Below, piece after piece: positions 9,360 to 19,229 of a stretch of DNA of 64,000 nucleotides (the stretch's first letter is position 1; every line of letters starts with the position of its first letter). The translations under genes and the position numbers were made by a program. The stretch spans positions 1,173,001-1,237,000 of the forward strand of contig NZ_VFPT01000001.1 in assembly GCF_006716865.1 (NCBI RefSeq), given 5' to 3'. This DNA comes from Roseinatronobacter monicus (GTDB lineage Bacteria > Pseudomonadota > Alphaproteobacteria > Rhodobacterales > Rhodobacteraceae). Under the pieces are notes generated by a model, which was not told where the DNA came from, ran no database searches, and saw only the letters and a list, made by a program, of their open reading frames with translations.

Positions 9360-10442
9360 TCACACCGCCTTGAAATGCTTGGCCAGCTTCAACCCTTGCC
9401 CCTGATAATTCGAGGCAAGGTCCGCGCCATACAAACGCTCTGGCCGCTCTGACATTCGTTCATAGACCAGCCGACCGACAATCTGCCCATGCTCCAGAAC
9501 AAATGGGGCCTCGTGGCAGCGCACTTCCAGCACGCCGCGCGCGCCTGTGCCACCAGCGGCGGCATGTCCGAAGCCGGGGTCGAAGAAGCCCGCGTAATGC
9601 ACACGAAACTCGCCCACCATCGCCAGATAGGGGGCCATTTCTGCGGCATAATCTGGTGGAATATGCACGGCCTCTCGGCTGACAAGAATATAGAATGCGC
9701 CGGGGTCGAGGATAATCTGCCCATCCTTGCTGTGCAATTTTTCCCAGAACTCGGCTGGATCATAAGCGCCGATTCTGTCCATATCGATCACGCCGGTATG
9801 GGGTTTGGCGCGGTAGCCAACCAGCGTGCCTGATGTCGGGCGCAGATCAACCGAGAAGCCCAACCCCTCGGAAATGACCGGTTCACCGGGCACAAGCGAT
9901 TGCGCTGCGTGCAGATCAAGCAACTCCGCATCGTTAAGAACGGCATGGCCCTTGCGAAAGCGGATCTGGTTCAGGCGCATTCCGGGCCGCACCAGCACCG
10001 AGAACGAGCGCGGGCAGATTTCAGCATAGAGTGGTCCGCAATAGCCTTCGGCCACGCGGTCAAACTCGACCCCTTCATCGGTGATGATGCGTGTCAGCAG
10101 GTCCAGCCGCCCGGTCGAGCTTTTGGCATTGGCCACGGCCTGAATACCCATGGGCAGGTTCAACGACTCCATCAAGGGCACGACATAGACGCAGCCCTTC
10201 TCAAGGACAGCACCTGCGCCAAGGTCCATCTGGTGCATTTCCAGCTCTGCCAAACGGTCCGCGACGCGCCGCCCCTTGCCCGCCAGAAACGAGGCTCGCA
10301 CCCGCCATGCCCGCGTACCCAGACGCAGATCAAGGCTTGCGGGCTGAATCTGTGCCTCTGTTATGGCGGGGTCTGCATGGATCACACCCTGTGCCGCCAT
10401 CGCGCGCAAGGTCTGTGCCGGTAGAACCCCGATATCTGACAT
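9360..10442 (-). CDS. dcd: Double-length dCTP deaminase-like protein (DCD/dUTPase fold)
   Basis: 360 residues with two consecutive DCD/dUTPase-like folds. The N-terminal half has IQPASLDLRLGTRAW and IQAVANAKSSTGRLDLLTRIITDE. The C-terminal half has YAEMAPYLAMVGEFRVHYAGFFDPGFGHAAAGGTGARGVLEVRCHEAPFVLEHGQIVGRL. This is the long alphaproteobacterial form annotated as 2'-deoxycytidine 5'-triphosphate deaminase. It should supply dUTP/dUMP for dTMP synthesis. The ATG at 10440-10442 (MSDIGVLPAQ) is preferred over an upstream start at 10523 that adds 27 atypical residues. Confidence 0.9.
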   Translation of the reverse strand: MSDIGVLPAQTLRAMAAQGVIHADPAITEAQIQPASLDLRLGTRAWRVRASFLAGKGRRVADRLAELEMHQMDLGAGAVLEKGCVYVVPLMESLNLPMGIQAVANAKSSTGRLDLLTRIITDEGVEFDRVAEGYCGPLYAEICPRSFSVLVRPGMRLNQIRFRKGHAVLNDAELLDLHAAQSLVPGEPVISEGLGFSVDLRPTSGTLVGYRAKPHTGVIDMDRIGAYDPAEFWEKLHSKDGQIILDPGAFYILVSREAVHIPPDYAAEMAPYLAMVGEFRVHYAGFFDPGFGHAAAGGTGARGVLEVRCHEAPFVLEHGQIVGRLVYERMSERPERLYGADLASNYQGQGLKLAKHFKAV

Positions 10443-10598
10443 GACGTGTGTTCCTGCTACATTGATGCTGCTGTCGTCCTTACAGAAGCAGAGCGGGGCA
10501 GGGAAGCCCATCGCATACTGCACCCTCGGGCATAAGTTGCAAGATTACGGCACATACCTTAGCATTTCACGACCAGACCGCAAAAAAGGGACGCAACC

Positions 10599-10877
10599 AT
10601 GGATCGTGATACTTATGTCGAGAAGATGAAGGCCAAGATTGATGAATGGAATGCCGAGATTTCAAAGCAGGAGGCCAAGGCCCGTGTGGCACAGGCAGAT
10701 ATGAAGCTGAAATATGAGGATCAGGTCACTGAAATGAAGGCACAGCGCGACGCGTTCGAGGCAAAATTGCGCGAAGCCCGTGAAAGCAATGAAAAAGCCT
10801 GGGATGATATGCGCGACGGTTTTGAAAAGGCGTGGCATGACATGGCACGGGCATTTGACAGCGCGATGAAACGGTAA
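10599..10877 (+). CDS. Small coiled-coil protein
   Basis: 92 residues, very rich in Glu, Lys, Asp and Ala with no Cys or Pro and almost no beta formers. Heptad-like runs extend from residue 5 to 85, so a single long helical coiled coil is expected. There is no signal peptide, so it is cytoplasmic. It resembles small stress-associated coiled-coil proteins but has no diagnostic motif. AAAAAGGG upstream can serve as the ribosome-binding site. It is divergent from dcd; the 156 bp between must hold both promoters. Confidence 0.75.
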   Translation: MDRDTYVEKMKAKIDEWNAEISKQEAKARVAQADMKLKYEDQVTEMKAQRDAFEAKLREARESNEKAWDDMRDGFEKAWHDMARAFDSAMKR

Positions 10878-10926
10878 TCCCGGCACGGGAAAACCGGACC
10901 ACCCTATAGTTTCCGATATTGAAAAG

Positions 10927-11003
10927 TGGTCGGGCTAGCAGGACTTGAACCTGCGACCTTCCGTCCCCCAGACGGACGCGCTACCAGACTGCGCCATAGC
11001 CCG
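10927..11003 (-). tRNA. tRNA-Pro, anticodon GGG
   Basis: 77 nt on the minus strand. Acceptor CGGGCTA pairs with TAGCCCG, the discriminator is A and CCA is encoded (10927-10929). The anticodon stem TCCGT/ACGGA encloses the loop CTGGGGG, giving anticodon GGG. The T-arm holds GGTTCAAGTCC. It lies just after merR on the same strand. Confidence 0.96.
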
Positions 11004-11087
11004 ACACTATGTGCGGACTATCTACCCGATTCACGCGTGAGGGCAAGGGTGAATTCCGGCGCAGATATACAAATTCTGCGCCGCGAT

Positions 11088-11849
11088 TCAGCCAGATTTC
11101 TGCATACGGGCAAGCAGCGCTTCAAGTCTTGCAACCAAGGGGGCCGCCTGTTTCAGGCGCTCAGGCTGTGGCACGTTCTGGCGCAATGCATGGGCGAGAG
11201 CGGCCGGACGGATCTGTGCGCGCCGCTTCGGGCTGTCGAGATTGGCAAAGGCATTTCGCGGCCCTGCGTCGTCAATGTCAGACTTGGGGCTTGCGTCGGA
11301 CGGGGGCGGGACGGGCGCGGTCGCGGCGCTGTCAGGCACCTCGTCAGAGGGGAGGGCGGCGCTCTCTGGGACATGCTCGGGGGGGGCAGCGGCGGGTGCG
11401 TCATCCGGCGCAGCTTCGGCATCTGTGCCCACCGTTGCGTCTGGCGCAGGGCTTTCGGGCTGTGATGGTGGCGTGTCCATCTGCTGCGATTTGTCGGCGT
11501 CATGTGCAGGCCGCTTGGCGGTTGGATGCAAGTCCACAATATTGGTATGTGCGTCGACCGCGTCTTCGTTCAGGTCCGCAACGACAGCCATCTGAGCGAC
11601 ATGGCGCGCGCCTTTTTCAACCAGAAGCTTTTGCACGCCCCGAATCGTCATGCCCTGATCGTGCAGCAAGGTCTTGATACCTGACAGCAGGTCAATATCG
11701 GCGGGGCGATAATATCTGCGCCCGCCCGCGCGTTTGACAGGCTTTATCTGAGAAAACTTGCTTTCCCAAAACCGCAGCACATGCGCTGGGGTTTGCAATG
11801 CATCCGACGCCTCGCTGATTGTGCGAAACGCGTCCGGTGCTTTCCGCAT
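11088..11849 (-). CDS. MerR family transcriptional regulator
   Basis: 253 residues. The N-terminal 75 residues are a MerR-type winged helix ([59 protein letters not shown]). The rest is low-complexity Ala/Pro/Asp/Ser followed by a short helical end, with no recognisable ligand domain and no conserved metal-binding Cys. It starts 3 bp after ihfA. Its position after plsX-fabH-ihfA is typical for Rhodobacterales. Target genes are unknown. Confidence 0.92.
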   Translation of the reverse strand: MRKAPDAFRTISEASDALQTPAHVLRFWESKFSQIKPVKRAGGRRYYRPADIDLLSGIKTLLHDQGMTIRGVQKLLVEKGARHVAQMAVVADLNEDAVDAHTNIVDLHPTAKRPAHDADKSQQMDTPPSQPESPAPDATVGTDAEAAPDDAPAAAPPEHVPESAALPSDEVPDSAATAPVPPPSDASPKSDIDDAGPRNAFANLDSPKRRAQIRPAALAHALRQNVPQPERLKQAAPLVARLEALLARMQKSG

Positions 11850-11852
11850 GGA

Positions 11853-12161
11853 TCAATCCTGACTTCTATTGCCTTCGGCCACACGCTCTTTCATCAGATG
11901 TGACGGCCGGAAGGTCAGAACGCGGCGCGGTGAAATCGGAACTTCCTCGCCGGTCTTTGGGTTGCGCCCGATGCGGGCGTTCTTGTCGCGCACAGAGAAG
12001 GTGCCAAAGGACGAAATCTTGACCTGCTCACCGTTGGCCAAGGCGTCAGACACGTGCTGAAGCACGGCATCGACAAGCGCCGAGGAGTCATTGCGCGACA
12101 GGCCAACCTCTCGGAAAACTGCTTCGGTCAAATCCATACGCGTCAGTGTCTTGTTTGACAT
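11853..12161 (-). CDS. ihfA: Integration host factor subunit alpha
   Basis: 102 residues of the HU/IHF fold, a nucleoid protein that bends DNA sharply at specific sites as a heterodimer with IHF-beta. Visible motifs are [59 protein letters not shown], which carry the DNA-intercalating NPKTG turn. The ATG at 12161 (MSNKTL) is preferred; the open frame runs 17 codons further upstream without similarity to the family. Confidence 0.95.
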   Translation of the reverse strand: MSNKTLTRMDLTEAVFREVGLSRNDSSALVDAVLQHVSDALANGEQVKISSFGTFSVRDKNARIGRNPKTGEEVPISPRRVLTFRPSHLMKERVAEGNRSQD

Positions 12162-12255
12162 ATCGTCCCCCGGCGTTTTTCGCAGCATGGGGGAAAGTGT
12201 TTTTCGAGTCAATATCAGGGGCTTGCTGCTTGGCGTTAAACCGCCAAATGATCTG

Positions 12256-13233
12256 TTACCAGCGCAGCGTCACCGCGCCCCAACTCAGCCCGCCGCCAAT
12301 CGCTTCGGTCAGGATCAGATCGCCGGGCTTGAACCGCCCATCTGCATTGGCAACCGACAACGCAAGCGGGATCGATGCGGCAGAGGTATTGCCGTGATCC
12401 TGCACTGTGACGATGACACGCTCCATCGGAACGCCCAGTTTCTGAGCGGTTCCTTTGATGATGCGCAGATTGGCCTGATGGGGCACCACCCAGTCAACAT
12501 CCGCAGCACTCAGTCCGGCCTTGTCCAGCGCAGAGGTTGCCGTCTCGGCCAGTTTCTCGACCGCGTGGCGAAACACCTCGCGCCCCTGCATGCGCAGCAC
12601 GCCTGCATTGCCTGTCCGTGATACGCCGCCATCGACATAAAGCAGGTCACGGTAGCGCCCGTCAGAGTTCAGATCACAGGCCAGAACCCCGCGATCGGTG
12701 TTTGCACCCGTTCCGGGCTGCCCTTCGAGAACGACAGCGCCCGCGCCATCGCCAAACAGCACGCATGTGCCGCGATCTGTCCAATCCATGATGCGCGAGA
12801 AGGTTTCAGCCCCGATGACCAGCACGCGCTGCGCCTGTCCGGCGGCAATCAGTCCACTGGCATTCGCCAGCGCAAAGACGAAGCCCGCGCAGACGGCCTG
12901 AATGTCAAAGGCGAAGCCCTTGGTCATGCCCAATGCCGCTTGCACTTGCGTGGCAACAGCGGGAAAGGTGAAATCTGGTGTCGACGTGGCGACGATAATC
13001 GCGTCCAGATCGGTCGCGTCCATGCCGGCATTTTCCAACGCGGCGCGCGCGGCATGAATCGCAAGGTCGGATGTGAACTCGTCTTCTGCCGCGAAATGTC
13101 GCCGCTCAATCCCAGAGCGGGAGACGATCCAGTCATGGCTGGTATCGAGCGTCTTTGAAAACTCGGTATTGGGGACGACACGTGTGGGCAGATAATGGCC
13201 GGTTCCCCGAATCACAGGTCTTATCATGGTCAT
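12256..13233 (-). CDS. fabH: 3-oxoacyl-ACP synthase III
   Basis: 325 residues. FabH condenses acetyl-CoA with malonyl-ACP to start fatty acid synthesis. The catalytic triad is present: Cys115 ([13 protein letters not shown]), His ([11 protein letters not shown]) and Asn ([14 protein letters not shown]). The start overlaps the plsX stop by 4 bp (13230-13233), showing translational coupling. An in-frame ATG two codons on (13227) is an alternative. Confidence 0.97.
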   Translation of the reverse strand: MTMIRPVIRGTGHYLPTRVVPNTEFSKTLDTSHDWIVSRSGIERRHFAAEDEFTSDLAIHAARAALENAGMDATDLDAIIVATSTPDFTFPAVATQVQAALGMTKGFAFDIQAVCAGFVFALANASGLIAAGQAQRVLVIGAETFSRIMDWTDRGTCVLFGDGAGAVVLEGQPGTGANTDRGVLACDLNSDGRYRDLLYVDGGVSRTGNAGVLRMQGREVFRHAVEKLAETATSALDKAGLSAADVDWVVPHQANLRIIKGTAQKLGVPMERVIVTVQDHGNTSAASIPLALSVANADGRFKPGDLILTEAIGGGLSWGAVTLRW

Positions 13234-14375
13234 GATTGCCCCATCTGCTTGCCTTGCTCTGCCCCTCCATCGTCGGATGACGGGACTTCCTTGCTAAGTA
13301 GGTTTTCTTGTTGTGCATCTGCAACTGTCGCCAGTCGCTCTGCCATGCGGTCCTGAAAGCCGGAACGCGCCAAAGTGAAGGCCAGCTTGATCGCGGCGGA
13401 CACACCTGTCGCATCGGCGGAACCATGCGATTTTACGACGGTCCCGTTCAGGCCCAGAAACACACCGCCATTCATACGACGCGGGTCCATGCGTTTGCGC
13501 AAGCGCGCCAAGGGTGCTGTCGCAAGCAACGCTGCGAGTTTTGACGGCAGGTTGGCGGTCAGTTCCTCGCGCAATGTGTCGCTGATCAGTCGGGCCGTGC
13601 CCTCGGCTGTTTTGAGGGCGACATTGCCTGTAAAGCCATCGGTGACAATGACATCCACATGATCCGAAGGCAGGTCATTGCCTTCGACAAAGCCCACAAA
13701 TTCATAGCGGCCAATTTCTGCTGCATCCGCAATCAGGCGTGCGGCCTCTTTTATTTCGGCGCGGCCCTTGTGTTCTTCGGTACCGACATTCAGCAGCCCG
13801 ACGCGCGGGCGCGCAGTGTCGAATGCGTTGCGGTAATAGGCAGAGCCCATCAAAGCATATTGCAGCAGCGATTCCTCGTCGGCGCGCACGTCTGCGCCCA
13901 CGTCCAGCATGGTATTGAACCCGCTTTTGCCGCGCGATGGCCAAAGGCACGCGATTGCAGGGCGATGCACCCCGTGCAGCTTGCGCAGCCGCAACATGGA
14001 CACCGCCATCAATGCACCGGTATTGCCACAGGACACAGCGGCTTGCGCGTCATTGTCGCGCAACGCGGTCAGGGCGGACCACATAGATGTATCACGCCCT
14101 CTGCGCATCACCTGCGAGGGTTTGTCATCCATCTGGACAACATCGGGGCTGTGGTGAATTTGCGTTATGTCGGCAAGCACCGGAAAGCGCGCGACAGCCG
14201 CGCGCAACGTCGCTTCATCCCCATGCAGGATAAACGCGATCTCGGGGTTCTTGGCCGCAGACAGGGCGCAACCTTCGACAACAGCAGCGGGGCCTTGATC
14301 GCCCCCCATTGCATCCACGGAAATCGTGACTTTGTTGTTTTCAGTTTGCGTCATGCCGTGCGGCGCGCTTGTCAT
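13230..14375 (-). CDS. plsX: Phosphate acyltransferase PlsX
   Basis: 381 residues. PlsX converts acyl-ACP to acyl-phosphate for the first step of phospholipid synthesis. The N-terminal ISVDAMGGDQGP motif and ALRDNDAQAAVSCGNTGALMA are diagnostic. The ATG at 14375 has GGGGTG upstream; a second ATG at 14354 lacks one. It lies between rpmF and fabH, as in many Gram-negative bacteria. Confidence 0.97.
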   Translation of the reverse strand: MTSAPHGMTQTENNKVTISVDAMGGDQGPAAVVEGCALSAAKNPEIAFILHGDEATLRAAVARFPVLADITQIHHSPDVVQMDDKPSQVMRRGRDTSMWSALTALRDNDAQAAVSCGNTGALMAVSMLRLRKLHGVHRPAIACLWPSRGKSGFNTMLDVGADVRADEESLLQYALMGSAYYRNAFDTARPRVGLLNVGTEEHKGRAEIKEAARLIADAAEIGRYEFVGFVEGNDLPSDHVDVIVTDGFTGNVALKTAEGTARLISDTLREELTANLPSKLAALLATAPLARLRKRMDPRRMNGGVFLGLNGTVVKSHGSADATGVSAAIKLAFTLARSGFQDRMAERLATVADAQQENLLSKEVPSSDDGGAEQGKQMGQS

Positions 14376-14404
14376 GTGTCACCCCGGAACGGGACACGCA
14401 GTCT

Positions 14405-14611
14405 TTATGCTGCGTCATCTTCCAGATCGACATCGCCAACCTGTGCCACGACTTCGCGGTCATTATAGTGACCACAAGATGGGCACACGTGGTGCGGGCG
14501 CTTCAGCTCGCCACAATTCGAGCACTCGTTTGGATTGGCTGCGACCAGTGCATCATGTGCACGGCGCTGGTTGCGGCGGGAACGGGTAACGCGGTTCTGT
14601 TGAACAGCCAT
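14405..14611 (-). CDS. rpmF: 50S ribosomal protein L32
   Basis: 68 residues starting [20 protein letters not shown], with the zinc-ribbon cysteines C-x2-C...C-x2-C ([19 protein letters not shown]) intact. The true start is the ATG at 14609-14611; the open frame upstream of it is not conserved. It is followed after 29 bp by plsX. Confidence 0.97.
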   Translation of the reverse strand: MAVQQNRVTRSRRNQRRAHDALVAANPNECSNCGELKRPHHVCPSCGHYNDREVVAQVGDVDLEDDAA

Positions 14612-14778
14612 GGCAGACCTCTGTGTCAGGGCATCCGGACTGCTTGCCCAGTATGGGCCTGTCCCGACGCGAAAGCGGAAAGATGCGATTTGGCGCGGCA
14701 TACACGGATTGGACGATGCTTCCAAGCCCCCAATGCACGAGCCGCGCAAAATAGTGATTTTTTATGACCCCGCAAGAT

Positions 14779-15396
14779 CTATTCAAACGATTTGGGGGTA
14801 TCTTCTTCGGCGCGTTCCAGTTTTGCCTTGAGGTCAGCCAGACCTGCAAAGGGTTTGTGCGTTTGCTGGGGCAGGGGGGCTGCGCCTGGTGGCGTCTGTT
14901 CCAGATGGCCCTGCTCGGACAGGTTTGCATTCTCTGCCCTTGGGAAAGCGGGCAGCGCCAAAGTCAGCGCTTCGAGAGCGATGGCGCTTATGTCAATCAC
15001 CTGACCAAGGGCCTCAATGCTGTCATCTTCGGGCATCTCGATCTCATGCGCGTCGGGTTCGGGCAGATCCGCCAGAAAACGGCGCGTCACGCGTTCGTCG
15101 ATTCGGCTGGTCACCGGGGCAAGTGTAATCGCGCAAGGCTGCACGACAGTTGCGCCCATGACGCCCACAAGTTCCCAGTCACTTTTGCCCAGCGGGCGCA
15201 ATTCGCCATGGAAGCGGAACTTGCGCAGCGCGTCCAGCCCCAGCATCTGCGCAATCTCTTGGCGTTGGGCGGCGTCTGGTTGCAGGTCGATCTGTTGCAG
15301 CTTGCGGCCGCCGATCTGACCAACCCGCAAAGGCGTCATCAAAGAGACGGATGTTATCGGTGGGGGTGTCTGGGACAATTCGGGCCTATCTTTCAT
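14779..15396 (-). CDS. YceD/DUF177 family protein
   Basis: 205 residues. It carries the family pattern MGATVVQPCAITLAPVTSRIDERVTRRFLAD and an acidic stretch (EIEMPEDDSIEALGQVIDI). YceD proteins are almost always encoded before rpmF and are linked to 23S rRNA processing or accumulation. The start used is the ATG at 15394-15396; the open frame runs far upstream antisense to bamE, which is not real coding. Confidence 0.88.
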   Translation of the reverse strand: MKDRPELSQTPPPITSVSLMTPLRVGQIGGRKLQQIDLQPDAAQRQEIAQMLGLDALRKFRFHGELRPLGKSDWELVGVMGATVVQPCAITLAPVTSRIDERVTRRFLADLPEPDAHEIEMPEDDSIEALGQVIDISAIALEALTLALPAFPRAENANLSEQGHLEQTPPGAAPLPQQTHKPFAGLADLKAKLERAEEDTPKSFE

Positions 15397-15570
15397 TCTG
15401 GCGTATCGACAACAGTATATAAGTGGTTTCGTTCCTTTCTTGAAGTGCGCGGCGTCCTTCTGTATCCCTGATTTGGAAGAAAGTGCGCAGGACTTGCTGT
15501 CAGGCAGCAGAACGGGCGTATATTCCGATGATACAAATGCGGGCGCGTAGATTGAGGAAGCAATAGTCAG

Positions 15571-16023
15571 ATGAAAACACTTGCGATTCGGCTCGTCCTT
15601 CCGGCGCTGATTCTGGTTCTTGCCAGTTGCAGCCCGATCCAGCGTTTTCATGGCTATGCGCCCGATGATACGCAGCTTGCAGAAATCGAAGTCTCGCGTG
15701 ACACCCGTGAGACAGTGGCCGAGAAAATCGGCACGCCCGGCATGATGGGTGTGATGGAAGGCTCTGCTTGGTATTATGTGCAAAGCGATTGGGAGCATGG
15801 CGGCCTGCGCCCCCCGACAGAAGTGCGGCGCGAAGTCGTGGCCATCTCCTTTGATGATGGCGGTCGCGTGACCAACGTGGAACGCTTTGGTCAGGAACAG
15901 GGCGAAGTGGTTGCCCTGTCGCGGCGCGTCACATCGACGGGGCCGACCGGCATGACATTGCTGCGCCAGCTTCTGAGCAATTTCGGACAGTTCAACCCAG
16001 CGCAAATGCTGGGTGGCGGGTGA
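15571..16023 (+). CDS. bamE: BamE/SmpA-type outer-membrane assembly lipoprotein
   Basis: 150 residues. The signal peptide ends in a lipobox (LASC), so the mature protein is lipid-anchored at Cys20. The SmpA_OmlA fold is visible: DDTQLAEIEVSRDTRETVAEKIGTPG, WYYVQS, VVAISFDDGGRVTNVERF. BamE is a non-essential subunit of the BAM complex that inserts beta-barrel proteins into the outer membrane. It is divergent from the yceD-rpmF-plsX operon; the 174-bp space holds both promoters. Confidence 0.93.
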   Translation: MKTLAIRLVLPALILVLASCSPIQRFHGYAPDDTQLAEIEVSRDTRETVAEKIGTPGMMGVMEGSAWYYVQSDWEHGGLRPPTEVRREVVAISFDDGGRVTNVERFGQEQGEVVALSRRVTSTGPTGMTLLRQLLSNFGQFNPAQMLGGG

Positions 16024-16099
16024 TATAGATACAGGGCGCGCCGATGTCGGGCGCGCTGCTTGAGCGATTCGGACGTTTGGCAAGATCAGGGCGCTACGT

Positions 16100-16897
16100 G
16101 TGACTGACAAGCTGCGCCATATACACGACCCGCTTGACCTGCACTTCCGGCTGGGTGTGTTCCACGCAAGCCTTGCACAAACCCCAGACCAGATGGCGGC
16201 AGTTCACAAGTTGCGATCCGTGCGCTTTCGCAATGCGAGTGCCGCGGGCGACATGGACCGGTTTGACCCGCTGTGCCATCACCTGATGATCTGCACCCCG
16301 CCGGAGCGTGACCCCATATGCGTTGCACGTTTTCGCATTCTGGCAGGGAAGGATGAGATTTCTTCCAGCTACTCGGGTCAGTTTTATGATCTGACAGCCC
16401 TAGCCCGCAGCGGGCAGCGGCTGGTCGAGGTTGGCCGGATCTGCATCGATGAACAGCACGCCCAAGATGTCGATGTTGCGCGCGCGCTGCTGGCGGCACT
16501 GACACGGATCACCTCGGATTGCGCGGCAGATATGCTGATTGGATGCGCTTCTTTTTCCGGGGCAGACCCGCAAGCGCATGGGGATGCCTTGCGCTATCTG
16601 TTTGGCAGGCATATGGGACCGGCAACTTTGCGGCCAAGCAAACATAAGGGGCTGCGGCATATCACGTCAGCGGACGGGCAAGAGGCCAATCAGGCGGATA
16701 TGCGCCATGTGCCAGCGCTGTTGCGTCTGTATCTGGGCATGGGCGGCTGGGTTTCAGACCATGCTGTGTGCGATCACGAGTTGGACACTGTGCATGTGTT
16801 TACAGCAGTCGAGGTGAAAGCCATTCCACCTGCCCGCCTGCGCACGCTACAAGCCCTCGCGCAAGATGACGACGCAGCACCCAGACCTGAATCTTGA
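16100..16897 (+). CDS. olsB: OlsB-like GNAT acyltransferase (ornithine lipid synthesis)
   Basis: 265 residues beginning with GTG. The sequence fits the OlsB/hemolysin-like acetyltransferase family: AVHKLRSVRFR, DRFDPLCHHLMI, VEVGRICIDEQHAQDVDVARALLAALTRIT, LIGCASFSGADP, and a C-terminal VPALLRLYLGMGGWVSDHAVCDHELDTVHVF. OlsB transfers a 3-hydroxyacyl chain from ACP to ornithine, giving lyso-ornithine lipid. The olsA gene is not adjacent, so the substrate is inferred from family alone. Confidence 0.82.
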   Translation: MTDKLRHIHDPLDLHFRLGVFHASLAQTPDQMAAVHKLRSVRFRNASAAGDMDRFDPLCHHLMICTPPERDPICVARFRILAGKDEISSSYSGQFYDLTALARSGQRLVEVGRICIDEQHAQDVDVARALLAALTRITSDCAADMLIGCASFSGADPQAHGDALRYLFGRHMGPATLRPSKHKGLRHITSADGQEANQADMRHVPALLRLYLGMGGWVSDHAVCDHELDTVHVFTAVEVKAIPPARLRTLQALAQDDDAAPRPES

Positions 16898-16984
16898 TCT
16901 GCCAGCGTTGTTTTTTCGTCGCAAAAAACTTATATCTTTCGACCAGGCACGCGGTCGCAGTGCAGCAACGACAGGAAAAGCAAG

Positions 16985-17815
16985 ATGTCACCCCGTAGCG
17001 AGCATGAAACGCGGCGCAAGCCCAATATTTCCCGATTGGACCCGGTCTGGGCGCGCATCCGTGAGGAAGCGCAAGAGGGTCTGGAACGCGAACCGCTGTT
17101 GGGCGGGATGTTTCATTCCTCGATCCTGCACCATCGCACTCTGGAACAGGCGCTGGCCTTTCGATTGTCGCAGAAGCTGGCCTCGGCTGAAATGTCGGAG
17201 CAAATCCTGCGCGAGATTATGGACGAAGCGCATGCCGATGACCCCTCTCTTGGCGAGGCGGCGCGCGCGGATATCGTGGCCACGTTCGAGCGTGACCCTG
17301 CCTGCAACCGCTTCATGAAGCCACTGTTGTATTTCAAGGGGTTTCAAGCGGTGCAAGCCTATCGTATCTCGCATTGGCTGTGCCAGCAGGGCCGTGCGGA
17401 TTTCGCCAGCCTGTTTCAGATGCGTGCATCTGAATGCTTTGGCGTCGATATTCACCCCGGCGCACAGATCGGCAAGGGCATCATGATCGACCACGCCCAT
17501 TCCATCGTGATTGGCGAAACTGCCGTGGTTGGCGACAATGTCTCGATGCTGCATTCGGTAACTTTAGGCGGCACCGGCAAATCCGATGGCGACCGTCACC
17601 CCAAGATCGGCAATGGTGTGCTGATCGGGGCAGGCGCCAAGGTGCTGGGCAATATCCATGTGGGCGATTGTGCCCGTGTGGCCGCAGGATCGGTGGTGCT
17701 GGAAGATGTGCCTGCGCGCAAGACCGTTGCGGGCATCCCCGCGCGGATCGTGGGCGAGGCAGGTTGCGCGCAACCCTCCCTGACGATGGATCAGTTGTTC
17801 AACGGCGAAATCTGA
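16985..17815 (+). CDS. cysE: Serine O-acetyltransferase
   Basis: 276 residues, the long CysE form. An N-terminal helical domain (residues 1-150) is followed by a left-handed beta-helix of hexapeptide repeats with FGVDIHPGAQIGKGIMIDHAHSIVIGETAVVGDNVSMLHSVTLGGTGK, which carries the active-site His residues. It makes O-acetylserine for cysteine synthesis. AGGAAAAG precedes the ATG. A strong terminator follows at 17872-17899. Confidence 0.96.
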   Translation: MSPRSEHETRRKPNISRLDPVWARIREEAQEGLEREPLLGGMFHSSILHHRTLEQALAFRLSQKLASAEMSEQILREIMDEAHADDPSLGEAARADIVATFERDPACNRFMKPLLYFKGFQAVQAYRISHWLCQQGRADFASLFQMRASECFGVDIHPGAQIGKGIMIDHAHSIVIGETAVVGDNVSMLHSVTLGGTGKSDGDRHPKIGNGVLIGAGAKVLGNIHVGDCARVAAGSVVLEDVPARKTVAGIPARIVGEAGCAQPSLTMDQLFNGEI

Positions 17816-17871
17816 GCAGGTCACGCGGCGCATTCACGATGTTGCGCGGCAAATCCTGTATTCGTGATTTG

Positions 17872-17899
17872 AAAAGGGGGCGCGCACGCCCCCTTTTTT
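17872..17899. terminator. Rho-independent terminator between cysE and pdhC
   Basis: Perfect 7-bp GC stem GGGGGCG/CGCCCCC with loop CGCA, with AAAA on the left and TTTTTT on the right. It serves cysE on the plus strand and, through the A-tract, may serve the converging pdh operon on the minus strand. Confidence 0.9.
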
Positions 17900-17903
17900 A
17901 ATG

Positions 17904-19214
17904 TCAGGCCAACATTGTGACCGGGTTTTCCAGACAGGCCACAACCTCTTTCAGGAATTCAGCCCCCAGCGCGCCATCAATCACGCGGTGATCGACCGAA
18001 AGCGTCATGGACATCACTGTGGCGACCTTCAATTCACCATCACTGCCGACCACAGGCTTTTTCAGACCCGCACCTACGGCAAGGATTGATCCATGCGGCG
18101 GGTTGATGACGGCATCGAAATTCTCGATCCCGAACATGCCCAGATTGGAAACCGCCATTGCCCCGCCGATATATTCATGCGGTGCCAGTTTCTTGTTCCG
18201 GGCGCGGCCAGCAAGGTCTTTCATCTCGGCTGACAGGGCAGAGAGGGATTTGAGATGTGCGTCTTTCAAGACGGGCGTGAACAGCCCCCCCTCGACCGCC
18301 ACGGCCACGGTCACATCTGATGGCTTGAGGCGCAGCATGCGGTCCCCGGCCCAGACTGCGTTGCAATCCGGAACAGCCTGCAAGGCCATTGCGCAGGCCT
18401 TGATGATGAAGTCATTGACCGACAGCTTTACACCACGCGCCTCTAGCTGTTTGTTCAGATCGGCGCGGAATTTCATCAGCGCATCGAGCTGCACTTCGCG
18501 GCGCAGATAGAAATGCGGGATCGTCTGTTTGGCCTCTGTCAGGCGAGCGGCAACAGTTCTGCGCATACCGTCAAGTTTGACTTCCTCATACGCGCGTCCG
18601 TCATACATCTTGGCGACCTGCTCGGCCGTTGGCCCAGTGGCCATTGCGGCAGCGGCAGGAGCGGCTTTTGGTGCGGTGTCGGCTTTGGCCGCGCTCGCCT
18701 GTGCTGGCTTGGCATCTGCCACATCGGCCTTGACGATACGCCCATGCGGACCAGAACCGCTGATCTGCGTCAGATCAAGGCCCTTCTCTGCCGCAATGCG
18801 CCGCGCCAGTGGCGAGGCGAAGATGCGCTCGCCATCGGCCTTGGGTGCAGGTGGTGCAGAGGGGGCGGGCGCGTCGGAGCCCCCTTCGGGGGCCGCCTTC
18901 GCACCCGCGTCGGCGGCTGGCGCCGCCTCCGGCTTCTTGGCCGAGGCGGTCTTGATGTCGCTGGCGCTTTCACCCTCGGCCAGCATAACCGCAATCGGCG
19001 TGTTGACCTTTACCGCGTCGGTGCCCGCCTCGATCAGGATCTTGCCGATGACCCCTTCATCCACGGCCTCGAATTCCATCGTGGCCTTGTCAGTCTCAAT
19101 CTCGGCAATGATGTCGCCAGAGGCGACGCTGTCGCCTTCCTTGACAAGCCATTTTGCCAGCGTCCCTTCTTCCATCGTGGGGGACAGTGCAGGCATCAGG
19201 ATCTCTGTTGGCAT
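17904..19214 (-). CDS. pdhC: Pyruvate dehydrogenase E2 (dihydrolipoamide acetyltransferase)
   Basis: 436 residues. The N-terminal lipoyl domain (1-80) carries the lipoylated Lys in [13 protein letters not shown]. An Ala/Pro-rich linker leads to the peripheral-subunit-binding domain ([34 protein letters not shown]), then a catalytic core ending with [16 protein letters not shown], which holds the active-site His. Third gene of the operon pdhA-pdhB-pdhC; lpd is not in the window. Confidence 0.96.
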   Translation of the reverse strand: MPTEILMPALSPTMEEGTLAKWLVKEGDSVASGDIIAEIETDKATMEFEAVDEGVIGKILIEAGTDAVKVNTPIAVMLAEGESASDIKTASAKKPEAAPAADAGAKAAPEGGSDAPAPSAPPAPKADGERIFASPLARRIAAEKGLDLTQISGSGPHGRIVKADVADAKPAQASAAKADTAPKAAPAAAAMATGPTAEQVAKMYDGRAYEEVKLDGMRRTVAARLTEAKQTIPHFYLRREVQLDALMKFRADLNKQLEARGVKLSVNDFIIKACAMALQAVPDCNAVWAGDRMLRLKPSDVTVAVAVEGGLFTPVLKDAHLKSLSALSAEMKDLAGRARNKKLAPHEYIGGAMAVSNLGMFGIENFDAVINPPHGSILAVGAGLKKPVVGSDGELKVATVMSMTLSVDHRVIDGALGAEFLKEVVACLENPVTMLA

Positions 19215-19229
19215 CTTGGTCCCTCCCTC

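Noticed and set aside
10926..11465. Open frame starting MVGLAGLEPATFRPPDG
   Set aside because: It reads through the complement of tRNA-Pro(GGG) and then antisense to merR; this is a well-known tRNA translation artefact.
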